From assembly GCA_029379385.1 (NCBI GenBank), contig CM055605.1, positions 6,979,001 to 7,043,000 of the forward strand: DNA of 64,000 nt, in the 5' to 3' direction. The position numbers were made by a program, and so were the translations under genes. This DNA is from Quillaja saponaria. Taxonomy: Eukaryota; Streptophyta; Magnoliopsida; Fabales; Quillajaceae. This document shows positions 1 to 12,900 of this stretch, piece after piece (the stretch's first letter is position 1; each line of letters begins with the position of its first letter). Below the pieces are notes generated by a model. That model was not told the origin of the DNA, did no database searches, and saw only the letters and a program-made list of their open reading frames with translations.

Positions 1-325
1 AACTTATCCGAGTTCTGATCATTCATGCAAGTGTTTAATTATAATTTGCTTGATAGATTCATAACAAAACTGATCGAAACCACGCTTGCATGTAGAAGTT
101 CCAGTATTCTTGTTGGTCCATTTCTAGGTGGCTGGATCAAAGAAGTTCTCGCCCCAGAGCCTTTCCATCATCTTTGACTCATCAACTCCAAACTTTGGGC
201 ATACATTTTAGCAAAGTCGGTCAGAGTGAAAGCCCAGCCATGCAAACCAGCAGAAAAAGTAACTGTTCCTTTCTCGTGGTAGACCTGAACATCACCAAGG
301 AGTGCGACTTCTTATGTAGTCATCC
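1..325 (-). pseudogene. Elongation factor 2 (eEF2) pseudogene fragment
   Basis: Read on the minus strand, about 325 bases give an obvious relative of the eEF2 G-domain-distal region: [20 protein letters not shown], then [13 protein letters not shown], then after a frame change [19 protein letters not shown] and [16 protein letters not shown]. It is dead: TAA replaces a Tyr codon before the LGDVQVY segment, a frameshift follows KMYA, TAG interrupts FFDPAT-KW, and another frameshift follows the QII segment. No intron interrupts the match, which fits a retrocopy, but the part that would show a poly-A tail lies left of the window, so the mechanism is unproved. Functional eEF2 is an 840-residue translocase, so this is a partial relic. 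Family assignment is by recognition of conserved blocks. Confidence 0.85.
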
Positions 326-780
326 GAACTGATAATTGAAGGGCAAAATTCGTACTACATACATTTTTATGAGTTAAATGATTTATTTTGAAGTTGTTAA
401 AATTAAGACATTGATTATGTGAGACTATTTTGAGACTTGTCCGAAATCTAAAAGTAAAAGTACTTTTCCGATATACTGTTAAAAAAGACTACCTAATGCT
501 ACTGTGCTTATGTCACACAATTCTAAATCATTGAAGGGGCCATAAAGTTACCACGAAACAACATAAAGAGCTCCTAGAATCTCCTAGTAATTAATGTAAA
601 TGATAACATTAATCCATCAGCAATAAACTATGTAGGCATTCTGATTAAACTGAAAGTACATGTGAGAAACGCAAAATTCACAAAGCAACTTCCTTAACTT
701 GTTGAAGAAAACTGTCTGAATTTTCAAATTGATCTTTCAACCAAGTAGTACCTCAAACTAAGCATCTACAATAACAAGAA
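326..780. other. Intergenic, between eEF2 relic and PGAP3-like 3' end
   Basis: AT-rich non-coding sequence downstream of the minus-strand PGAP3-like gene. The part nearest 912 is probably its 3'UTR. No other feature is seen. Confidence 0.5.
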
Positions 781-912
781 CAGCAAGATACTACAAAGTT
801 TCAATAATATCCATGAAGAGGGATTGTCATTCACAAAAGGACAACAGGTACAGGCTTGCCAGTGGTGAAAGCATTACAATGTGTTTCTGGTATAAACTTG
901 ATAAGAACCAAG

Positions 913-3900
913 CTACTTGGCTTTCTTAAGAAGATCAGATGTTCGGTACTCAGCATCATCTCTAATGAAACTCCACCACAAATAGGTAAGGGGAATAGTG
1001 GTGGCATGCCAGACAGCATGTGCATCCAGAAGACCTTGGTATGGAGGGAAATCATAAATTTCTAGGAGCATTGCAAGTCCCCCTCCCACAACCACGAACC
1101 AGAGCTTCCAACGTGAAGGATGGAGAGAGACACCGGCCCATATTGCCCAAATCAAAAGTTGTGCCACAGCTATCACTACACACACTTTCATATTCCATCC
1201 TGTAAAATCAGAGTATGAACAAGAGTCAAATCATGTTACAAAGAGAATACAATTTTAGTCAAGAAGTAGTAGAAGATGTGAGAAAAGAAACAATATTACA
1301 GAAGGCTTAAATGATATATTTGCACATCTCTCTGTATGTATGTGTTTGAGTGAATGCATGCAAATTAGGTTACTTGCAATAAGGCAGCACTACATCCTGT
1401 AAAGCAATAAATTCGACAACAGAAAATTCAAATCCGAATTCCGAACTAAGCAACCAAATGCTTGAAAGGACTCTCAACACCAGAAAATAAATCCGTAACA
1501 ACAAGCTTAAGCCTATATAAGTTTAGTCAATATGGGGATGTATATGACAGTGATATACCATAGTCTAGTTTGTAGAAGTTGAGGTACAATATATGGGTTG
1601 TCACAAAAGCAAGTAGTGGGGCAGTAACCATGACTCTGGTGGCTTCATCCCTAATATTGAAACTTCTAAGTATGGCCAAAATGAGGGAGTAACCAAGTAG
1701 AGCTACTGCTGATGAGTAGTCCAGTTTTTCTGTCAGATCAACGTCCCTGCAGTCAAATGAGGCAAATAAACAAAAAAATAATTATATGCTAAAGTCTACA
1801 GGAAAGGAAAAACACACGCACACACAAGATTCGAGAAATTTATGTTTCTATATTCAGTGGCTAAAAAGTTGGGTTTGGGGTAGAGACAAAGCATACTAGT
1901 AACCATAAACAGTGAGTAAAAATATATCTGACTGAGGGTTATTTGTCATTTGTACTCTGACTTTAACTTTCAAAATATGGGAGCAAGCTATATATTTCAT
2001 TAAGGAGAAGAAAAAAGGGAAAAGAAAAATATCAGAATGTTGCATAAGGAATATAGTTCCCACAATATATATATATATAATTTTTACTTGTAACTCATCT
2101 TGGTGTAAGTATGTTTAACAAGGAACGGAGATTAATATCACGAGTATCATGCAACAATATCTTACTAGTTCACTACCCATCCCAACAAATGTCATTCCAT
2201 ATTAAGGCTGGAGAAGAAGAAAGAAACTAATAGCCCCTCTTAATAAATAAATGATAGGCAGACCGGTACTGACAGGAATTTAGCACCCTATTACTAAATC
2301 CAAGAAGCAAGATAAGTTTTCCTCTGCATTGCAGAAATAGAATAACATTTTAGAAAATCACAGTGATATTTAATTAAGTGTTAAATTAAGTAGGGAAAAA
2401 AATAACATACCGGCTATGGAAAACAGCGCTCCAAAACCACGAGTTCATTGATAAGAGCCCATATATATGCCACAAAGTGGCATACTCGTAGTATGCCTTC
2501 TTATCATCTTTTAGAGGCAGCTTATAGTACAGAAGGATAAAAAAGGATAACCAACCATGGAAATGCACTGCAAGGTTGAGAGCAGAGAAAGCTACAGAAG
2601 CAGACTCCTAAGTAAATAAATCACATGTTAAGATGTCTAAACCAAAACCTTAATGACTTTGAAAACCAATTCCAGAAGAAAGTATTTAAGTATATAGTTA
2701 CAATGTTCAACAAATGCATACCTGGATCCCATATACACGCACGAAGGGCCATTTACCATGATATTTGACAGGACCCTTGTTCAGTGATTCTCTTTCTTTC
2801 TCTCTTTCAAGCATACAGTAGTAACGACAATCACCTTGGCAATCCCAATGTTTCCATTGCAAATAAAGTGGTTCTTGCATGTACCATGGACGGTCAGTGG
2901 AGACACCATTTGAAGCGAATTTGCACTGCAGAAAGCATCTTTGCCCAACACATCCAGTTTCTTCACATTGTTTCAAACAACTCCTGTTATGCAAAACAGA
3001 CAATAATTTTCAATTTAAAAGAATGGCCAATCAAAATTTTCTTTCGCTAATGAATATAAACCATTATGCATAAACAACAAGTATTGGAATAAGGTTAGAC
3101 AGAAACAGAAAAATGTTACTCTAGCAGACAGTATGATCTTTTTTTGACATTAACTGATCAACAAATTATTAGGAAAAGAAAAGGAGTAAGAACTTAAAGT
3201 AACCAGGATATATACCAACATTCCTCTTTATGTTACAATTGGAAAAAAAGGAGAATCAAATCGACATGCCAGGGGTACCTACGCAGTCATTTATTCGTAA
3301 CCAGAATAGTCCAATTTGATGGTGAAACTAATAAATTTTACCCCAAGTAAATTTAGAGTCGATAGAAGGGAGGTATATCAAAAGCGTATGCAATCCATTC
3401 CCAAGGGAGGGGCAGAGTTTCTTTACATGATCAGTATTAAAGCACTTCACAACGAGGAGAGTAATAGAAATTCCACAACTTCATTACCTTATCTATGTTC
3501 CCCTTTTATTAGACAAATAGAGTTTCTGGCTAACTAGATATTTAAAAACTAGGATAAATTGGACTGAGGCAAAACTCATGACAGTGATTTGGTTCTCAAT
3601 AAACTTATATAGCAGAAAAAATATAAGCGTGATTAATTAGGAGACTGTCAAGGGAGAGAAAACACAAAAACAAGAAAAGAAGTACGTGTAAACAAGAATG
3701 TGAGGATGAAAACTTTCCCCTTGAAAATATACAAGACCTTAATTCAAGATCGTCATATTCAAAAGAATATTAGAATCCAAAAGATTTTGACATCAGGAAT
3801 TACATCAAAAATATGATAATTAAATCACCTATAATGTGGATCAGCATCACCAGCACTGGCGTCTAAAACACCAACAACCCATGCAAGCACCAAAAGAAAT

Positions 3901-3923
3901 GCTACCCAGTAACGATCTACCAT
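913..3923 (-). CDS. PGAP3/PER1-like GPI-anchor remodelling protein, 5 exons, 342 aa
   Basis: Exons in transcript order: 3923-3829, 2983-2722, 2607-2411, 1746-1559, 1199-913 (1029 nt, closes in frame). Known role of the family: a multi-pass membrane protein of the ER/Golgi needed for fatty-acid remodelling (phospholipase A2-type step) of GPI anchors. Seen: an N-terminal signal peptide (MVDRYWVAFLLVLAWVVGV), a Cys-rich luminal segment (RSCLKQCEETGCVGQRCF, then WDCQGDCRYYC), and several hydrophobic helices. Residues typical of the CREST hydrolase superfamily are present: NSWFWSAVFHSRD with Ser, His and Asp, then LDYSSA, and near the end LDAHAVWH. Ending in KKAK resembles a KKXX-type ER retrieval signal. 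The start is the first ATG after the acceptor, followed by the signal peptide. A non-coding 5' exon lies at about 4550-4750, spliced at GAAG/GTAC. Length matches plant homologues (about 340 aa). Confidence 0.93.
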
Positions 3924-4549
3924 CTGATTAGGAAATGACCTAAAAATCACAAGTTACAGCTAAATCAGTTAAAGGCACCTAATGTGTCACCAGTAAATTA
4001 GAACAGAATTAACAAAAGTATCAAAATTTTTCACATCTTTGCAGCCCATTCGACTAGATATAAAAATTAAAGGATCCCATATCTTTCAATTAAAATAATT
4101 TCCTTCATAACTAGAAACAAAGTTCAAGCAATACATGACTTCCTTGAGTCCTTGTTATCCCACCCAATTAAAAAAATCAAACTTCCACATAAAAATAAAG
4201 AATACCACTAAGATCATAATTCAACCAAAGAATCAACTTCCACATAAAATATACCACTAAGAATATAATTCAACCAAGAGTTGCTAAATGGGTCGGTCCA
4301 ATCTTATACTCAGCCAGCTGACCCGAGAACACCTATATCTTTGACCCAGTAAGAAATTAAGCAAGAACAATGATTTCTTCTCAACAAACAAGACCTATCA
4401 ATCTCCTTAATTTTATCGAAAACAGAAAAGCATAGAGGAAGATTTATTTAGTTACCAAGAAAATGCAGGTAAAAAAGATCACTTATTGATGCTCTGAGAT
4501 TGAAGATCAGGAAATTAAAGAAAGCGAGAAATATAAAGATGGGTTGTAC

Positions 4550-4750
4550 CTTCGAGCTTGTTAGAGAAAAGTCAGTCCAGAAAAATCATCCAGAAATTGA
4601 AAAATTACAGAATCCAGAAATGGCAGAGGCCCCAAGAGACGAAGAAAGAGTGCGTAATTCGTAACAATGAACGAGCTGGGAGTAACCAAGTAAGCCCTGA
4701 GAAAGTAATACGTCTCTTTTGAGCTGAGCTTTGAAAGCCCAGATTCCACA
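4550..4750 (-). other. Probable 5'UTR exon of the PGAP3-like gene
   Basis: Minus-strand sequence ends in a good donor (exon end 4550, intron GTAC from 4549). The first coding exon begins at 3923 behind an acceptor near 3941, so an untranslated leader exon here is the natural reading. The transcription start is not determined. Confidence 0.55.
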
Positions 4751-4759
4751 TTTCAATAG

Positions 4760-7700
4760 ACTGGGCTAATGACCTAAACCCCGGTTACTACAATATTCTG
4801 TTTTTTTTTTTTTTTTGGAGAGAGAATAAATAAATAAATTTTTTTAATTTAACAGTGAAGTGTATTCGGATCAATTTGTATATATCTCAGTTAATTACCT
4901 TTTTCGATCCTGTTAGAAGCATATAATCCACGCCAAAATTAGGAAGCATATTATCTCAAAATTAGAAAATTCGAACCTAAAAAGTATTAATCACTTCTTC
5001 GGATATGTAATCTACACCAATACTAAAGTTGATATCCTTACAAAAATTCAAACTTAAAAAAGTAAATATAATTCTTGACCACCAAGCGCTATTGTATTTT
5101 TTTTTTTTGGTACAAGTTGAGTTGAAGCTACACAACAATAAATATCAATTGTGATTTGTGACTTTTTAGATGGAACTAGACATAGTAATTCATGAATTTT
5201 TTTGATGCGGTGTGAACTAAAAATAGCTTGAGATAGAGGAGACATTCATGTTATTTTTTGTTAATTTTAATTCTTTTGTAGCTTTTCATATCTCATAGCG
5301 ATACACTATTATCCCACTTTAAAATACAATTTATAGTAAAATTAAATTCACATTTTATTTTTTGGTTTAATAATCAAGTAATTTCGGACTAGATTATGCA
5401 CACTACAATTAATCCATTTCTCTGGTTTGATTAAAGACATGCCATCCATGCACTCAACTAATCCGCATTTCTAATCTGATCAAATGTAAACGCTATTTGT
5501 GATGTAACTAAGAATTTTACTCTACAATATCCTCAAAAATTTTGAATCCAAAAAGCTAATAAAAAGAGTACACATCAACTATCAAGTCAACCCCTTAATA
5601 TATTAGATCAATTTTTTATTATTAAGAATCTCATTTCCTTAGGCAAAATGTTTAGTCGCACACCTTCGTAATAGATATATTTTTTTAGTAGAATGAAAAG
5701 GAAAACAAAATAAACAAAGAATCTGCCGAAAGAGAAGGCCAAATTATAGAAACTAGAAAGTGGTATAGGAGCATTCTCCCCTCAGGGTTTTAGGTACGTA
5801 TTAAGCATTCTCCCATCTTAACGAGATGATCCGTATAATTTTTTTTTAAACTTTACGTCTTATAGCGATACACTATTTTACTGCATCAAAATGCAATTTA
5901 TGGTAAAATTGAACTCGCCTATATAAATTTTTAATCTTTAACATCCAGGTGGTGTTAACAATTTATCAAAAATTTGAACACCTTAATTAATTTATCTCTC
6001 CAATATGATCAAAAGAAGGTGCTATATATGTTGTGTCTAAGAATTTATGAGAATTTTATCTTGTGGACTCCTCAAGAATTTTGAATTCAAAAAGTTAATA
6101 AAAAGAGTACAGTCAAATACCAGGTCAACCCTTATAATATATTAGATCAATTTTCTTATTAGGAATCTCATTTCCTTATTAAACAGAATTGATGTTTCCT
6201 CACAAACCCTCTTTAACATAATTTTTTTTTCTTTGATACAACGAAGAGGAAAATAAAATTAACAAGAGAACCTAATTAACTCATGGAATCTGCCGAAAGA
6301 AAAGGCACAATTATAGAAAGTGGTATTGAAGCATTCTCCCCTTAGGTACTAGATAAAGCATAGCCTCGCACCATGTCCCATCTTAACGAGATGATCTGTA
6401 TAAAAATTGACTTCTCTAACAATCCTTCAGAAACAATTGATGGTCTCTTGACTTTTGAACTAAATTTTTCATTTTTCATCTTTAAATAACTAGCTAGCTA
6501 GGTTGAAGACAAGTAAGATATCTTATTGTGCTGTTGAATTTAGGGTATTCAGGTTCGGAAAAAATTGTTCTATATGAAAAACAGATATCCTTGAAGCATA
6601 AAATTACATATGAAAAAAAATAAAAAAAATTCCATTAATGAAGTGGGCTTTGTCTTTATTCTATGAACTTGCTAAATCCTACATAGGTTTAACATAAAAT
6701 AATGAACCATATCTGACCCGGCTGCTAAGTTGAGCTGAGTAATTAAAAAAAGAAAGAAAAAAAGAAGGCAATAGCCTGCTCTATCTTTCTCATTCTTTTT
6801 CTTTCTGTTCTAGACTGGGTGACTGGAGTTGACTGGATGGGGTCCTAGGTTTAAATTTTCAAAGACACATATTAATTATATTACATTTGGTCAAAAGATT
6901 CATTTCTTAAAAGCAGTCGGAATTGAAGAAAATAAGAAATATTCTCCACATTTAGGGTCCATATATAAATTATATACTACTCTATAATAGTTGAAAAAGA
7001 AATTCTTGTTGCGAATATTTAATAGAAATTTAAACATGCTATTAATGTCTAAGATTTATGATAATTAAGTTACATACGAAATGAACAATATTGAACAAAA
7101 CCTATAAAAGAAGCAAACTACTTCACAACTTAATATTAATGATATATTGATAACCTTCCAGTAATATATATTTGAATGAGATTTAGTGATGATTTCGATT
7201 TTACATTGTAATTGTTAAGTTTACAGTATTCTCGCATATTCACTTAGAAGAATAATTTTTTTATTTTTTTATGAATAAGTTGGTTGAGTAAACTGATAGA
7301 TAATTTATAATAAAATAGGTACTGAGACACAAAACCGTAGAATTAGAGGCAATTTTCTTTATTGTGTATTTACAACCAAAATTGGTAAACGATTTAAGGT
7401 AAAGTGAGTATTAACATAAACAAACATATATATATATATATATATATAGTATTGAATGATATTCAGTGTCTATTTCACATTAATTTATATATAGTTTACA
7501 GTTCGGTTAAAAATTATTGATTTACACATGAATCGGTAGAGTCATAATTGTCAATTAAAGATAAAATGTGTATTTACACATGAATTAAGAGATATCTTAA
7601 TGATTTAAGATAAGGCATGTATTAATATATTATTATTAGGAGGTAGTTTTTTATTAGATTTATATATTATTTTAATTAATAACTTTAACATAAAGTATAA

Positions 7701-8299
7701 CACTTTTTGCTAACTATAATTTTGAATATAGCAAACTTATTGAATATATACATTAATTATGGACATAATTCACATGCAACGTAGATGTCACAAAATCTAG
7801 TATATATATATATATATATATGAAGTTGTTCAAATCTTTAATAACATATAATTTACCAAATATAGTAGCATGTGTAAATATTTAAATTTAAATTTCATCT
7901 TCTCTTTTATTAATTAGACCAAATAAAAGTACACTATATTAACAAAGAAAAAGGAAAATTAATTGAGAGGAAACACAATTATAAGCAATGTCAACTTTAT
8001 AATTAGTTAGCTAGGTAATAATAATAATGATAATTTTACAAACCATTAAACAGATATGAAAGAAAAAGGAAAAAAAGAAAAAAAAGATTAGACAGTGTGA
8101 CTAGAACTAATTAATGGAAACACTAACCAAATTAAGTTTTCTGCAAAAGCCCAAACTTATTTTGGTCCCTCCCCAAAGCATAACCTAAATAATACACAAC
8201 AACGAATAAATTAGTGCTTTCTAGTTTCTACAATCTGAAGCCATCTTCTTGTATTACATATTCTAGCTATCAAGCATGCATAACTAAATCCATATATTT
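4760..8299. other. Intergenic region between PGAP3-like and NAC genes
   Basis: AT-rich DNA without a supported gene. It holds the promoter side of the PGAP3-like gene, a diverged tandem duplication at 5275-6410 (listed separately), and TA microsatellites near 7423-7448 and 7801-7821. The last 150 bases before 8299 are probably NAC 3'UTR. Confidence 0.6.
5275..6410. repeat. Diverged tandem duplication, period about 565 bp
   Basis: Two direct copies, about 5275-5845 and 5850-6410. Shared landmarks in the same order: TAGCGATACACTATT, AATATATTAGATCAATTTT, GAATCTGCCGAAAGA, GCATTCTCCCCT, and CATCTTAACGAGATGATC (near 5815 and 6380). The copies carry many substitutions and small indels, so the duplication is old. 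No coding potential is seen. Confidence 0.75.
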
Positions 8300-9229
8300 T
8301 TACACCGAATTAGATGGACCAAGAGCAAACTGTACAACTGATCGAAGTTCATCCCAGTTTTGATCATTAAAATTAAAGAACTCATTTGTTTCATGATTAA
8401 CCCGAAAGCTTGGAGATGGTGTAGTGATCATTTGAGGTTGTAACATTGATGAGTACTTCAACTGATCACCTGCATGATGATGATCAAACTGATCATTCCT
8501 TTGATTGCTAGTGTAATTAGTGATCACAGGCCTATGCTGTTCCCCACTGAAACAAGTATTGCTGTTATTAGCACCAAAATTAATGTATGCGTCTTGATTA
8601 GAATAATTGGACTCCATACTGCATGTTTTGGTGCTTTTCTCAACTGAGTGACGCTTTGAAGATAATTCTCTCCATTCTGGTGTGTACTTTATATGCGACA
8701 CGCTTCGCTTGAAAATTCTACACAATGTCCAAATTTCCTGCACACAATTAACATATAAATAAGAAACAGAGAGTTATACAACTAGCTAATGAATTATGGT
8801 TTTAATCAGCTTACAGCTTCTTGAGCAGCAGGAGTAATAGCAATGTTGTCATTTGATGGAAACCGAAACTCGTGCATCATCCAATCAGTTTTGGTGCCTT
8901 TTCCTGCACTGCCGCGGTAGTAAACTAATGTTTTCTTGAGTCCAATGCAATCATGGCCTTGTCCTTCAAGTGAATAAATTGGCTTGTCAATACCAGTTGC
9001 TTTCCAAAATCCAGATCCTGTGACTCTGTTTGGTCTTATGCTATTCCTATACTTTCTGCCTCTTTTGCAAAAGAAATACCATTCCTTTTCTCCCATTCTA
9101 CTGCTAACCTCTGCATATACATAAACAAGCAAATTTCAAGACCTGATCAACTATATATGTGAATGTGTCCATAGAAGTTCTATCAGTTCTATAATTTACA
9201 CAACGAGAGATATATAGCTCTTTCCCTTC

Positions 9230-9275
<46 letters not shown>

Positions 9276-9760
9276 AACAAGAAAAGTTCAAGAGCTGATC
9301 GACTATGTATATTGATAAGGGCGGGATTTGATTTCAGATTATTCGACCACAAACTTTTTTACTAATTGAAGCAACTAGGACTTTCAAATATATATACATA
9401 TATCCCTTTTCTGATGGGAAGTTTGCTTAAAATCTATGAAATCATTTGGGAAAAAAACCCTAGTTTTTTTTTTCATTATAGACCGTAACTTTCTCTGTTG
9501 GGAACTTTGATCAACTACATATAAGCAACTACTTTATACATACTTGGGAGATCCCATGGATCGTATTTGTAAATATCAATCTGTTTGATGAGTTCAATAG
9601 TGAATGGTTTCTTGTCATCAAGCTTCCTGCGAAGATAAAATCCGACAAGCTCTTCATCGGTTGGATGAAAGCGAAACCCAGGAAGTACTTCAACTTCTTC
9701 TTCTTCTTCTTCACGATCACCATCCTTATTATCACTGTTAATATGATCTTTGCTATCCAT
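8300..9760 (-). CDS. NAC transcription factor, JUB1/NAC042-like, 3 exons, 316 aa
   Basis: Exons in transcript order: 9760-9544, 9110-8815, 8737-8300. Splice phases join as DLP/KVSSRMG and AAQEA/EIWTLC. The NAC DNA-binding domain spans about residues 26-182 with all subdomains: A ([20 protein letters not shown]), B ([12 protein letters not shown]), C ([17 protein letters not shown] then [13 protein letters not shown]), D ([20 protein letters not shown] then WMMHEFR) and E (WTLCRIFKR). An acidic Glu run precedes it (residues 16-24). The variable C-terminus, rich in Ser/Asn/His, ends in a WDELRSVV element that resembles the tail of Arabidopsis NAC042 (JUNGBRUNNEN1), a stress and longevity regulator; that subgroup call is by resemblance. 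No transmembrane helix is seen, so it is nuclear rather than membrane-tethered. The start ATG directly precedes the acidic leader and is in frame with the domain. Confidence 0.95.
9231..9274. repeat. (AC)12-(AT)10 compound microsatellite
   Basis: An uninterrupted AC run followed immediately by an AT run, inside intron 1 of the NAC gene (9111-9543). Likely polymorphic in length. Confidence 0.95.
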
Positions 9761-9845
9761 GATATCTTTCTCTCTCTTCTCTCAAGAAAAGAGCAAAATT
9801 TTCAATATGGAGAATAACATTCTTTAATGTACTCATGTATACTAA

Positions 9846-9910
9846 TATAAATAGGGAGAGACAAATTTGTTTATAAGGTCAAGTCATGGGTGTTTTTATT
9901 AGTTTGACTT
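9846..9910. promoter_or_regulatory. NAC core promoter: TATA-like box and two W-boxes
   Basis: On the minus strand, CTATTTATATTAG (9842-9854) lies about 85 bases upstream of the NAC start codon and is the best TATA-like element. Just upstream are two W-box cores (TTGAC): TTGACC on the minus strand at 9878-9882 and TTGACT on the plus strand at 9904-9909. W-boxes bind WRKY factors. Two in about 30 bases next to the core promoter of a JUB1-type gene suggests stress regulation, but this is inference from motif matches. Confidence 0.45.
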
Positions 9911-9919
9911 GTGGTTTGC

Positions 9920-12900
9920 CCGAATTGAAAGAAAGAGCCAAAGATTTTTTAGAATGACTAATTCCAGTTTGTTGTTTTTAAAAAGTCATCATTTAAGACT
10001 TCAATTTATAAATAAGTGGGACTAGGGTGGAAGAATTCTATAGGATATTGATTTTTTATACTTTTCTTTTTGCAACCAATAATTGCTTGACAAAGATTAT
10101 AGGAACTGAGCTTTCTTTTACTTTTATACTCAAAATAAAAATAAAAAATTAAATAAATAAATAAAAATAAATATATATATATGTATATATATATATCCTT
10201 CTTACTTTTCATAAAAAAAGAAGAAGAAGATGAAGAAGTAATCTTAATGGTCTACTTGGATGGAGGCCGAAAATAGAAGGAGATGAAATAAGAGGAGATG
10301 GTACAATATCTTTAATTTATTTATAAGAAATGAGAGAAAATGTAGTGGTACATATATATTTAAAATCTCTATCAAGATCCTTTTTTTTTTTTTTTTTGAT
10401 TCCTTAAAATTAGGAGGAAGATGAGAATGTACATTATATATATATATATATATTTTCTATGATAACAAATATACTCATGTCATTTATACATAATATTTAC
10501 TAATACACAAATAAAATATTTAATTTAGGGTATAATTGTAAAAGTATATAATAATATATTCTATTATCCCTTTTTCACTCATCTCCCAAACAAAACAAAA
10601 AAATATTTTATCGTTTCTTAATTTTTCTTTCTCTCTATAATTTTAAACTCTCAAATAAGAAAAATGATTAATGTTATTTTTCGTCTACTTATCTCTTTTA
10701 TTTTTCTCTCCTCTCATTTCTCATTAAACTTTCAGAGATCCTAAATCTGTACAATGTCGTTAAATATGATTGCAATACATCATTTCATTTGATTAAAATT
10801 AAGAGTGATAGTTGCTGTTAGACATATATGACACCTTCTTAATTATTTAATTACAACATATATAAACTTATATACACTAATAGCAGATAAAATATATTAA
10901 CTATACTCCTTGTACTAACCATAAGGATCCTAATCTACTTAATTTGCTCATATATAATTAAGTGCAGTAAACAGCTTTTCAATATCCACTATGTATATAT
11001 AGAAAGAAAATTGATTATCTTGTGACTTGCGAATAAAGATTATTTAAATATAATTTTGGAATCAAACAAGATTTCTTCTTGTAAGAATACATAGAAATAG
11101 TTATATAATTATACTATTATCTAGAAGGTTATTATTGCTATTGTAGAAAAAGCATGTAGAGTATAATATGTACATTCTTACAACTATTCAAAATGCTATT
11201 AGTTTTAAGCTAATTGATATAAGTTTGATTTAGAACAATAAAAAGATATGAAGTTTTTAGTTTATTTGAAATAAATTATACATTTTTGTGTTTGAAATGA
11301 TTGAAATAATGATGAATTGATTATTCATTTGAGATTCTTACATTTTATCCGTTTTCGAATTCACACCAAATTAAATATGTTGAATTTCATGTTATAAAAT
11401 TCAGTTAATAACAACTTTATTCTTCATCATTATTACCTATCAATTCTTAACATAAATAGATTGAAGAGCCAACAAGACAATTCCTCTTGGCAATTAAAGG
11501 CATGGTCCAGGCCTAAAGGGTGGGCCTGATGTGTAGTGGGCGCACGCGGTGCTAGGTTTGATTCCTGACAATGACTCTCAATTTGCATGTGGTTGGTTGT
11601 GGCGGAAGCGATCAGTCACCCCAAATTTGAAAACGTAGGTATAGATTTCTCGATCATCAAAAAATAAAAAATAAATAAAAAATCAATATTCCTCTTCCGG
11701 ACTTACAAAACCAACTTCAAATCTATTCCTCCCAATTAAGAAGAAGAAAAAAAAAAAAAAAAAAAACCCACACATTGCAACACATGAAATCAAACTGATA
11801 GAACCATATTGCAATAAAATAGGCTACTAGCTAATTGTCAAACTTCAGAGGCAACTATTCTAATTTAAAGAAATTAAGATTGAACCTTGTGTCATGGTAC
11901 GTCAAATAGATACTTAATTTTTCAACAACAGAAAAATATAATATTTATTCAAAAATAGACTAGCTAGACTCAGCTTGTTTATCAAAAATAAAACATAATA
12001 TATTGTTCTTGATCTCTTCTTTTCTGATCTCACCATATATACATGGTGATCCTAATTCTCACAATCAAAAGGCAAGACCATTGACAAACAAATTGAAGGA
12101 CTTGAATCCATCACTTTGCTGACATGTCTATATATATGAGTCTTTAGAATGTTTGATTTTGGGTTAATTAATTAATTAGCTGTAGATTTTCTAAAATAAA
12201 TGAATTAAAAAAAGATATACGTAACATACTTTGGTGAATAAAAGTTATTGATTCGGTCCTTATAACACCAAAAATTATAAAAATAAAAACTAAAAATTAA
12301 CTAAATTATTTATTCAAGAAAATAAATAAGAACTTTTCTAGAAAGTGAAGAAAATGTATTTGAGAAAGTTAAAGTCCAAGTACCAAAAAATAGACAAAGA
12401 ATCGTCACAAGTTTGACTTGGCCACATTCAGAAAACAAGGGCCTAGCTAGCGATGTATATGGTTATTGCATGTGTTTAGGGTTGAAACATACCAAATCAA
12501 ATCGAATCTCAATGTGTTCAATACCAAGGTTAAAATTTGAGGTTAAATTTGACTTGGCCTCATTTGACCCAACTTTTGAGATCAAGTGTCGGAGCTTAAA
12601 TCTTAAGAAATTGGCTAACTGATTAATAAAGTGTATTCTCTTTATCTGTTTTATTGATTTAAATTTTCTTGAAAGAAGTCGTATAGAGTAAAATTTTTAT
12701 AAATTTTTTAGTCTTGGTATGAATGATCTGTAAAATGTGACCAGATCACAGAGATAGATTAGTCAAGAGATAAGAGCGTAACATGACCTTAACACCTCTA
12801 ACCATTAAACCAAATAGAATAATAAAGTTTTCATGCTTGAGCAAGATTCAGGATCCTCTGCAGTAGTCATGGAATTAAAAAGATAAAAAATGAGATTTTG

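Noticed and set aside
11555..11565. tRNA gene suggested by a B-box
   Set aside because: No cloverleaf or anticodon arm can be drawn; the A-rich tail and target duplication identify a SINE.
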